Assembly: GCA_934668605.1 (NCBI GenBank) | Contig: CAKUNY010000087.1 | Coordinates: forward strand, 1 to 7,969 | Source: an uncultured Oscillospiraceae bacterium | GTDB lineage: Bacteria; Bacillota; Clostridia; Oscillospirales; Oscillospiraceae | Length of the DNA stretch: 7,969 bases | Reading direction: 5' to 3' | Shown: piece by piece, positions 1-5,298 of the stretch | How positions within the stretch are numbered: the stretch's first letter is position 1 | How the letters are laid out: each line of letters begins with the position of its first letter | Made by a program: the position numbers and the translations under genes | The notes under the pieces: generated by a model | Told to the model about the DNA's origin: nothing | What the model saw: the letters and a program-made list of their open reading frames with translations, nothing else | The model's database searches: none

Positions 1-750
1 CTGACCCCGGGCGAAACGTATGAGGTCATCATCTCCACGCCCACGATGCTGCAAAGCGTCTCGACCACGATCACGCCAAACATCACGAAGCTCTCTTCGT
101 TCACGGCAAACGTCGACGGTGAAGACTTGGTCCTTGACTGGACGTGCGAGGTCGACCCGGCAGAGCCCGGCTGGACGCTGGAAGCGAAAATCGCAGGGCT
201 CGATACGCCCATCACGCTGCCGGAGACAGAGGAAGCGCCCGTCCGCATCCCGCTTTCCGATCTCGTTCCCGACGCGGATTACACGTTCACCGTGGCGCTC
301 AAGAGCGGCGAAAAGCTCGAGGGCGAGACGAAAACGACGTATCACTCCCCCGCTGTCACGGACAAGTATACCGACCACGGCTTCGGCAATACGTACCTCG
401 GCTTCTTCCTGAAGCCCGCGAATGTTGAAACCGTGAACAGCACGAATATTTCCACCACACGCAACAACTATTACACGATCTCCGAGCAGATGGCCTTTGC
501 GCTGGAAACGCTCTCGACGCTCGACACAAAGGCAGAGGACGATATCGCCGTCATGCTCGTTGTCCGCGACGATGCGGGCAAGCTCGTGAGCTTCGAAGAA
601 TCGCAGCGGCAGTGGAACACGATGTGGGAAAAGAGCCTCTTCGTCGGCACACTCTCAAATATGCCGCAGAAGGCCGGAACCTACACGCTCGAAATCTACT
701 TCAACCACAAGCTCGCCACCTCCAAGGACTTCAACGTCCGGGAATCGTAA
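1..750 (+). CDS. Fibronectin type III-like surface/secreted protein, C-terminal part
   Basis: The reading frame is open from the first base, so this is the 3' end of a longer gene; 249 residues are visible and it ends with TAA at 748-750. The first residues, LTPGETYEVIIST, look like the last strands of one fibronectin type III (Fn3) domain. A second Fn3-like unit follows at about visible residues 30-112, with the pattern 'ANVDGEDLVLDW' early and 'LVPDADYTFTVAL' late. The remaining ~130 residues (LGFFLKP onward) form an unrecognised domain ending in a beta-rich 'GTYTLEIYFN' stretch, perhaps another Ig-like fold. Such repeats are typical of extracytoplasmic binding or spacer modules in Firmicutes. 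No membrane anchor or sorting motif is seen at the C terminus, and any signal peptide would lie outside the window. It is convergent with the acetylation operon and not obviously linked to it. The exact function is unknown; the Fn3 reading rests on pattern only. Confidence 0.75.
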   Translation: MTPGETYEVIISTPTMLQSVSTTITPNITKLSSFTANVDGEDLVLDWTCEVDPAEPGWTLEAKIAGLDTPITLPETEEAPVRIPLSDLVPDADYTFTVALKSGEKLEGETKTTYHSPAVTDKYTDHGFGNTYLGFFLKPANVETVNSTNISTTRNNYYTISEQMAFALETLSTLDTKAEDDIAVMLVVRDDAGKLVSFEESQRQWNTMWEKSLFVGTLSNMPQKAGTYTLEIYFNHKLATSKDFNVRES

Positions 751-753
751 CAG

Positions 754-790
754 AAAAGCTCCGGTACCATCGACGGTACCGGAGCTTTTT
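754..790. terminator. Bidirectional intrinsic terminator
   Basis: A perfect 15-bp stem (754-768 with 775-789) closes a 6-base loop. It has four A's on the left arm and a T run on the right (785-790 region). It starts three bases after the stop of the Fn3-like gene, so it ends that transcript. On the minus strand the same stem is followed by TTTT, so it can also stop the convergent DHHW gene, which has no other good terminator in the 188 bases after its stop. Confidence 0.9.
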
Positions 791-816
791 ATTGCCCGCA
801 TATATCTCCAAAAAAC

Positions 817-842
817 TTCGTAGGGGCGGACGACCCTACGAA
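817..842. repeat. Short palindromic repeat (cgtaggg type)
   Basis: A 9-bp perfect inverted repeat, ttcgtaggg (817-825) with ccctacgaa (834-842), encloses an 8-base loop. Its outer bases, cgtaggg...ccctacg, match the outer arms of the longer palindrome at 865-900, and the two sit 22 bases apart, so they may be two ends of one small element. There is no T run next to it, so it is not an intrinsic terminator. Confidence 0.7.
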
Positions 843-864
843 ATTTCCGAAATTTCCCGAGGTT

Positions 865-900
865 TGCGTAGGGGGCGATGCCCACATCGCCCCCTACGCA
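865..900. repeat. 16-bp-stem palindromic repeat with ccca loop
   Basis: A perfect 16-bp stem (865-880 with 885-900) closes a 4-base ccca loop. The core cgatgcccacatcg recurs twice more in this window at 5066-5173, in both orientations, so it is a dispersed family rather than a local hairpin. Compared with those copies, the base pair just outside the core is G:C here and C:G or T:A there, so pairing is kept while the bases change. It lies in the gap between convergent genes, without a T run. Confidence 0.85.
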
Positions 901-949
901 ATTTTTGAAGGAATTTCGCGAATCTGAAAGAAATTCGCAATTTTTGAAA
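897..949. repeat. Short A/T-rich direct repeat in intergenic gap
   Basis: The 13-mer cgcaatttttgaa occurs at 897-909 and again at 936-948, each followed by a further g/a-rich tail. Between them are related pieces (gaatttcgcg, gaaattcgc). The first copy begins inside the right arm of the palindrome at 865-900. The origin is unclear; it could be slippage or decayed element flank. I see no reading frame or promoter in this stretch. Confidence 0.5.
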
Positions 950-978
950 GAACGGCGCAAATTTTAAAATGTCTCCAA

Positions 979-2439
979 TCAGGAGGCGCTGTAGCCGACG
1001 AGGCGGCCGAGCCAGGCAATGTAATACGAGTTATTGATCATATAGGGGTAGTTGATCACCAGCAGATCGTCCACGCCCTGTGCCTTGGCAAACTCTGCCA
1101 GATCAAGGCTCGGCTTTCCGTCGCGGTTAAATTCGCGCGGGTCGACGACGATGATCTTGCTGTAATGGCTGGTCAAAAACGGTGCGAACGCGTTGCCGTA
1201 CGATTCTTTGAGCATCAGGCACACGGGGCCTTCCACGTCCGACTCGATGACGCACACGGGGGTGTCGCCGCCAATGAAGCACTGATACTTGTTGGACACC
1301 GACGCGTCCAGATGCTGATACACCACGCTCACCGGCACGCCGTTCTCCAGATTTCCGTCCGCGTAGTATTTCGCGTGCGTCGTCGCGATCGGAAGATAGT
1401 ACTCGAGATAATCGGGATTGTCGAGCAGTGTCTGGCTCTGCGGGTAGTTGGCCGTGAAATTGTACATCGAGCCCACGAACCGGTCGTAGCGTCCCGTTTC
1501 GAATTCGTCCAGCGGCACAGCCTCAAAGCCCGCCGCCTCGCAGAAGGCCGTGTAGGCGTAATACGCGCCCAGCTGCGTCCAGTGGTGGTCGGTGCGGAAG
1601 AAGATGTATTCATCCGTGTGCGCGCGGAGCTTCGAATACGCGTCGACCGTGAGGATGCTGCTGTTCATCTGGCTGTAGCAGTAGTCGATCATGTCCTTCT
1701 GCGAATTGAGCCCCTGGTGCATGCTCTCCGGGGAGTAAAATTCGCCGCCGTTCGGTGTGACAAGGCTGATCGTCCGCACGTCTTTTCCAAGCGCGCTGGC
1801 CAGCGCGTTGACCGTCTTCGCGTAGCTTTCAATGACGGAGTCCGTCGCCGTCGGGATCTCCATCGCGCGGTCGCCCACGATCACGACGTTGCCCGCGTAC
1901 TGCGCCTCGGAGATGTCGGGATTATCAAGCTCGGGAAGCGTCTGCTCCTCGGGTGTATCGGGTGTTTCCTCCGTCGGAGCCTGCGTTTCTCCGTCCGGGG
2001 TTTCCGGAAGCGGTTCTTCCTGCCCCGTTGCATCCCCCGGAATGTCCGCGCCGCCGGATGCTTCCTGCGCGGGCGGCTGCTCATTTTCGAGCGTCTGCCC
2101 GTTTTTTTCATGCTCCTGCCGCGCCAGCGACTCGCCGCCCTGCTCGGCGCCGGTGTTGCCGCCGATGACGAGAATGTTCTCGTCCCCGGAAGATGCATAG
2201 TAAAAGCCGTTGAGCCAGCGGTTCGCCTTCAAGAGCGCGTCTCGCAGAGGAAACGTGTTCGTATAATAGGTTTCCAGCTGCGAAATGAACGTGCCGTCCA
2301 GCAGCGCCTGTATGGAAAATTTCGGCTTCTGCGTATTCGCCCCGTCTGTTCCGGAGCCCGTTGTAAAGAGCGACAAGAGGCCGATTGCAAGCAGCAGCGC
2401 CAGAATCGTTCCCGCCATCGCGCGATAAATCTTTTTCAT
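979..2439 (-). CDS. DHHW-family protein, AlgX/AlgJ-like O-acetyltransferase partner
   Basis: 486 residues. A short positive N terminus (MKKIYR) and one hydrophobic segment (about 9-27) anchor it to the membrane with the rest outside. The motif TDHHWT lies at 283-288, and a KESYGNAFAPFL block at 411-422 is followed by HYSKIIVVDPREFN, which is the DHHW-family layout. By comparison with AlgX and AlgJ, Asp284 and His286 would form the catalytic pair and Ser413 the nucleophile of an SGNH-like acyl-transfer domain; this assignment is inferred. Residues about 97-180 are an acidic, Pro/Thr/Glu-rich, probably disordered linker that makes the protein longer than I expect for the family (roughly 370-400). 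The ATG at 2439 is preceded by AGGAGGG seven bases upstream. It is the second gene of an operon with the AlgI-like protein, which would supply the acetyl group from the cytoplasm. The substrate, probably a cell-surface polysaccharide, is not shown by the sequence. Confidence 0.88.
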   Translation of the reverse strand: MKKIYRAMAGTILALLLAIGLLSLFTTGSGTDGANTQKPKFSIQALLDGTFISQLETYYTNTFPLRDALLKANRWLNGFYYASSGDENILVIGGNTGAEQGGESLARQEHEKNGQTLENEQPPAQEASGGADIPGDATGQEEPLPETPDGETQAPTEETPDTPEEQTLPELDNPDISEAQYAGNVVIVGDRAMEIPTATDSVIESYAKTVNALASALGKDVRTISLVTPNGGEFYSPESMHQGLNSQKDMIDYCYSQMNSSILTVDAYSKLRAHTDEYIFFRTDHHWTQLGAYYAYTAFCEAAGFEAVPLDEFETGRYDRFVGSMYNFTANYPQSQTLLDNPDYLEYYLPIATTHAKYYADGNLENGVPVSVVYQHLDASVSNKYQCFIGGDTPVCVIESDVEGPVCLMLKESYGNAFAPFLTSHYSKIIVVDPREFNRDGKPSLDLAEFAKAQGVDDLLVINYPYMINNSYYIAWLGRLVGYSAS

Positions 2440-2446
2440 GCGCCCG

Positions 2447-2453
2447 CCCTCCT
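2447..2453 (-). promoter_or_regulatory. Ribosome binding site overlapping the upstream stop codon
   Basis: On the minus strand AGGAGGG sits seven bases before the ATG of the DHHW gene. It shares bases with the TAG stop of the AlgI-like gene (TAGGAGGG), and only 12 bases separate the two coding regions. This fixes the DHHW start and suggests translational coupling of the pair. Confidence 0.88.
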
Positions 2454-3861
2454 AGAAGCGGAAATACAAAAACGCGTTGTAGCTCGACCCGGCAAGCGAA
2501 ATCGTCGCCAGCGCCAGCAGCGCCAGATCAAACACGAACGTAAGCACCGCGTAGACCTTGTGTCCAAGCCCGTCCTCGCGCTTTTCCGCGCAGAGAAGAC
2601 CAATGACGTTCCCCGTAAACTGCGGAATCGCCGAGCAGCCGACCGCACAGATGGCGATGAGCGGCAGATTGTTGCGCAGCAGCATATTGGTCGTCTCACT
2701 GGTAAAGCCGGATCCCGCGAAGCCAAAGAAGATCGCAAAGCTCTCGCCAAGGCGCGCGAGGTCTGTATGATAGAAGATGTTCCAGCTGATCAAAATCAGC
2801 AGCAGCGTCAGAATGTGCCGGACGGGCTTTGGGATCCTGCGCAGCTGTTTTTTGAGCAGCCGCTCGATGCACAGCAGCACAAAGAAGTACAGTCCCCAAA
2901 AGACGAAGTTCCAGCTTGCGCCGTGCCACAGACCCGTCAGCGCCCAGACGACGAAGAGGTTCAGGTACACATGGCGCCGGTTGCCGCCGAGCGGTATGTA
3001 GACATAATCCCGGAAAAAGGAACTCAGCGAAATATGCCAGCGCCGCCAGAATTCGGTAATCGATTTGGACGTATACGGCAGCTTGAAGTTTTCCATATAC
3101 CGGAATCCAAAAATTCGCCCGAGGCCGATCGCCATGTCAGAATAGCCCGAGAAGTCAAAATAGATCTGGAACATGTACATGAGCGCGCCCAGCCAGATCC
3201 CGAGCGTTGTCGCCCCGATGAAGGAGCCGCCCAGCAGCTGATCTGCCACCTGCCCCACATGGTCGGCCAGCAGCACCTTTTTGCCGAGTCCCACGCAGAA
3301 CCGCGTCACGCCGCGAAACACATTTTCAGGGTCAGACTCGCGCGACTCGATCTGCGCCGCCACGTCCACATAGCGGACGATCGGCCCCGCGATGAGCTGC
3401 GGGAACATCGACACGTACAAAAGGAACTTCCAGTAAGACCGCTGCGCCCCAACGTCTTTACGATACACGTCGACCGAATACGATAAGGCCTGAAACGTGT
3501 AGAACGAGATACCGATGGGAAGCGAAATTCCCGGCACCTTGAGCGATGCTCCAAAAAGCGCGTTGCAGTTTTCAACCAAAAAGCCCGCATATTTAAAAAC
3601 GACGAGGCTCGCAAGATTCAGCGCCACGCAAAGAGCCAGCCAGCCCTTTTCCTGCCTCTTTTCCAGCAGCAGTCCGAACCCCCAGTTGAGCGCCGCCACG
3701 GCCAGCATCAGAAACACATAGACCGGCTCGCCCCACGCGTAAAACACAAGGCTCGCGCAGATCAGGACAATGTTCTTTTCCCTCAGCCCCGGCACGAGAA
3801 AGTACAGCAGCAGGCAGACGGGCAAAAAGGTATATAAAAAAAGCAAGCTTGAAAACAGCAT
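2452..3861 (-). CDS. AlgI-like membrane-bound O-acyltransferase (MBOAT)
   Basis: 469 residues with many hydrophobic segments. It probably passes acetyl (or another acyl) groups from a cytoplasmic donor across the membrane to the DHHW partner encoded just downstream. Family marks: an N terminus MLFSSLLFLYTFLP, PIGISFYTFQALSY (115-128), FPQLIAGPIVRY (153-164), FWRRWHISLSSFFRDYVYIP (271-290) and LTGLWHGASWNFVFWG (308-323). His313 in GLWHG is the position of the invariant MBOAT histidine, and His276 is a second conserved one. The C terminus NAFLYFRF is also typical. The frame stays open 28 codons further upstream to a TTG at 3945, but the promoter -35 and -10 lie inside that stretch and the family start matches the ATG at 3861, so I chose the latter. 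Its ribosome site is weak (GGAG about 12 bases upstream). Length is normal for the AlgI/PatA group. The true substrate could be exopolysaccharide, peptidoglycan or a wall polymer. Confidence 0.92.
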   Translation of the reverse strand: MLFSSLLFLYTFLPVCLLLYFLVPGLREKNIVLICASLVFYAWGEPVYVFLMLAVAALNWGFGLLLEKRQEKGWLALCVALNLASLVVFKYAGFLVENCNALFGASLKVPGISLPIGISFYTFQALSYSVDVYRKDVGAQRSYWKFLLYVSMFPQLIAGPIVRYVDVAAQIESRESDPENVFRGVTRFCVGLGKKVLLADHVGQVADQLLGGSFIGATTLGIWLGALMYMFQIYFDFSGYSDMAIGLGRIFGFRYMENFKLPYTSKSITEFWRRWHISLSSFFRDYVYIPLGGNRRHVYLNLFVVWALTGLWHGASWNFVFWGLYFFVLLCIERLLKKQLRRIPKPVRHILTLLLILISWNIFYHTDLARLGESFAIFFGFAGSGFTSETTNMLLRNNLPLIAICAVGCSAIPQFTGNVIGLLCAEKREDGLGHKVYAVLTFVFDLALLALATISLAGSSYNAFLYFRF

Positions 3862-3916
3862 AATTGACAGACGCTCCGCTTTACATAAAAAATTAACATA
3901 ACTTCCAGTGCATTCT

Positions 3917-3945
3917 AATTTATCAGACCGTTTCCATTTTTTCAA
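3917..3945 (-). promoter_or_regulatory. Promoter of the AlgI/DHHW operon
   Basis: Minus strand: -35 TTGAAA (3945-3940), 17-base spacer, -10 TAAATT (3922-3917) preceded by TGA, an extended -10. Transcription would start near 3910, giving a leader of about 50 bases before the ATG at 3861. This placement argues against the longer upstream reading-frame start. Confidence 0.65.
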
Positions 3946-4047
3946 GACGTAAATTGCAAAATTAAGAAGTATTTTTTACCAGTCCCGCGTCTGTCCGTCA
4001 AAGGCAGCAATATTTACATAAATTCCTAATTTCATTCGCTTGCGCTC

Positions 4048-4076
4048 TTGCACTTTTCGTGGTTTTATGCTATATT
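4048..4076 (+). promoter_or_regulatory. Promoter of the DeoR-family gene
   Basis: -35 TTGCAC (4048-4053), 17-base spacer, -10 TATATT (4071-4076) preceded by TGC, an extended -10. The start would be near 4083, 57 bases before the chosen ATG. It is back to back with the acetylation-operon promoter, about 100 bases away. Confidence 0.75.
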
Positions 4077-4127
4077 ATTTTATTATTATGTGGAATTCAA
4101 TATGCCGTGACAAAATCCGGCAAAGCG

Positions 4128-4133
4128 AAAGGA
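4128..4133 (+). promoter_or_regulatory. Ribosome binding site deciding the DeoR-family start
   Basis: AAAGGA ends six bases before the ATG at 4140. The frame is open from an earlier start at 4059, but that codon lies between the -35 and -10 and would not be transcribed, so 4140 is preferred. Confidence 0.75.
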
Positions 4134-4139
4134 CATACC

Positions 4140-4907
4140 ATGTTAGCAATTGAACGAAAGAATGAAATTCTGCAAAAGCTGCGCGCAGACCAGCGCGTTC
4201 TGGTCAGCGAGCTGGCCGCGCACTATCAGGTGACGGAGGAAACCATCCGCCGCGATCTCGACAAGCTCGAAAAAGAGGGCTACGCCACAAAGACCTACGG
4301 CGGCGCCATCCTCGGCAACAGCACCAAGACTGACCTCTCCCACGCCATCCGGAGCAAGACCAACGTCGAATTCAAAAACCAGATCGCCGATCTTGTCTGT
4401 CAGATGGTAGACGACGGCGACCACCTCATGATCGACGACAGCTCTACGGCGCTGTTCTGCGCGAAAAAGCTGCGCGATAAGAAGAACCTCACGATCATTA
4501 CCAACTCCGTCGAGCTCGTGGTGGAGCTTGCGAACGTGGAAACGTGGACGATTCTGCTCACCGGCGGGCGGCTCAAGGCGGAGTCTCTCGCGCTCGTGGG
4601 CAGCCAGTGCGAAAAATATCTCGGCAATTACCATGTCGACAAGGTCTTCGTCTCCTGCAAGGGGCTTGACCGCAATGCCAACGTGACCGACTCGAACGAG
4701 CTCACCGCGCTCATCAAGCAGGCAATGCTCCGCGCCGGGCGGCAGAAGATCCTCGTCGTCGACAGCTCGAAGTTCGATAAAGTGTCGTTCGTCAACATTA
4801 CGCCCGTCTCCGGCGTCGAGGCTGTCGTCACCAATGCCCGCCCCAGCGAGGCCTGGCTCCGCTTCTTCGACGATCAGGGCGTCCGCTGCATCTACCCCAA
4901 GGAGTAA
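4140..4907 (+). CDS. DeoR-family transcriptional regulator
   Basis: 255 residues, the usual length. The N-terminal winged helix-turn-helix covers about residues 3-58: ERKNEILQKLRADQRVLVSE, then YQVTEETIRRDLDKLEKEG, the family signature with the recognition helix TIRRDLDKL, then YGGA. The rest is the DeoR sensor domain, which normally binds a phosphorylated sugar or similar metabolite. Its marks are MIDDSSTALFCAKKL, TIITNSVELVVEL, LLTGGRLKAESLALVG, and near the end LVVDSSKFDKVSFVNI. These regulators usually sit beside and repress a sugar-use operon. Here the right neighbour is convergent and the left neighbour is a divergent acetylation operon, so the target is not clear; self-regulation or control of the divergent promoter is possible. 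No terminator follows directly; the transcript probably ends at the stem at 5001-5047. The ligand cannot be assigned from the sequence. Confidence 0.92.
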   Translation: MLAIERKNEILQKLRADQRVLVSELAAHYQVTEETIRRDLDKLEKEGYATKTYGGAILGNSTKTDLSHAIRSKTNVEFKNQIADLVCQMVDDGDHLMIDDSSTALFCAKKLRDKKNLTIITNSVELVVELANVETWTILLTGGRLKAESLALVGSQCEKYLGNYHVDKVFVSCKGLDRNANVTDSNELTALIKQAMLRAGRQKILVVDSSKFDKVSFVNITPVSGVEAVVTNARPSEAWLRFFDDQGVRCIYPKE

Positions 4908-4918
4908 GCAAACACCGC

Positions 4919-4947
4919 TTGACAATTTTGGGCGTCCGGTTTATACT
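4919..4947 (+). promoter_or_regulatory. Near-consensus sigma-A promoter in the gene-free gap
   Basis: TTGACA (4919-4924, perfect -35), 17-base spacer, TATACT (4942-4947, five of six). It is the best promoter in the window, yet no protein gene follows on this strand before a strong terminator about 55 bases after the expected start. It begins 11 bases after the DeoR-family stop codon. Confidence 0.85.
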
Positions 4948-4953
4948 GTGAAT

Positions 4954-5047
4954 AGATAGAGGTGTGCTACTGGCAAACGGGTGGCTCCCCTTGGATTACT
5001 AAAAAGAAGTAACCGTCGGATTGCTGGCCGGGCGGTTACTTCTTTTT
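4954..5047 (+). ncRNA. Putative ~94-nt small RNA, possibly an antisense antitoxin RNA
   Basis: Transcription from the promoter at 4919-4947 should begin near 4953-4955 and stop in the T run at 5043-5047, giving about 94 bases. No convincing ribosome site and start codon precede a sensible reading frame on this strand. The 3' half is the terminator hairpin; the 5' half (ggtgtgctactggcaaacgg and on) is mostly unpaired. The layout, a strong promoter, a short RNA and a two-way terminator, resembles the antitoxin arm of Fst or holin-like type I toxin loci, where toxin and antitoxin RNAs meet at a shared terminator. A matching lysine-tailed nine-codon end is present on the other strand, but the toxin body is missing. 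The RNA is well supported by signals; its role is a hypothesis. The 5' end is approximate. Confidence 0.55.
5001..5047. terminator. Bidirectional intrinsic terminator
   Basis: A perfect 15-bp stem, 5001-5015 with 5033-5047, has five A's on the left arm and five T's on the right, around a 17-base loop (two further pairs including a G:T are possible). It ends the small RNA and read-through from the DeoR-family gene, and would also work on the minus strand. Confidence 0.9.
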
Positions 5048-5065
5048 GCTGTTACAGACCTTTAA

Positions 5066-5173
5066 TCGTAGGGGCCGATGCCCACATCGGCCCAATGGCA
5101 GTTACGAATTCGCCGAAGATTATTGTCAAAATGACTTGTACCGCCGGGTCGATGTGGGCATCGACCCCTACGA
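5066..5173. repeat. 108-bp MITE-like element with 28-bp terminal inverted repeats
   Basis: The ends, 5066-5093 and 5146-5173, are inverted copies of each other over 28 bases with two differences. Each end also folds alone (5072-5080 with 5085-5093; 5146-5154 with 5159-5167) around a ccca or tggg loop. The two differences are the two partners of one base pair, C:G on the left and T:A on the right, so each hairpin stays intact. The core is shared with the repeat at 865-900. The ~52-base middle has no reading frame. The size and ends suit a non-autonomous mobile element, but no target-site duplication is evident. Confidence 0.75.
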
Positions 5174-5208
5174 GCACGGGAGGCGGTCGAGGTGCTCAAT
5201 CGACCCAT

Positions 5209-5240
5209 AAAAAACGGCTCCGGGAAATCCCGGAGCCGTT
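5209..5240 (-). terminator. Intrinsic terminator of the AGCS symporter gene
   Basis: A perfect 12-bp GC-rich stem (5213-5224 with 5229-5240) closes an aaat loop. On the minus strand it is followed by TTTTTT (5214-5209). It lies 58 bases beyond the symporter stop codon and before the inverted-repeat element, so that element is outside the transcript. Confidence 0.92.
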
Positions 5241-5298
5241 CTTCTGCAATTTATTCCACCTATCGATAAAGATGCTGCGATTTTATAATTTCGCGATG

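Noticed and set aside
865..900. The strong hairpin as terminator of the DHHW gene.
   Set aside because: There is no T run after it on either strand, and it belongs to a dispersed palindrome family. The stem at 754-790 is a better terminator for both convergent genes.
655..960. A 101-codon minus-strand frame through the gap after the DHHW gene.
   Set aside because: It overlaps the terminator, the palindromes and the end of the Fn3-like gene. It has no ribosome site, and its residues reflect the repeats.
1165..3486. A 773-codon open frame on the plus strand.
   Set aside because: It runs antisense through both the DHHW and AlgI-like genes, which have clear family motifs. The translation is rich in Arg, His, Val and Gln with no recognisable domain, as expected from the complement of GC-rich coding DNA.
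4143..4925. A 260-codon open frame on the minus strand.
   Set aside because: It is the complement of the DeoR-family gene, whose helix-turn-helix and sensor motifs are unmistakable.
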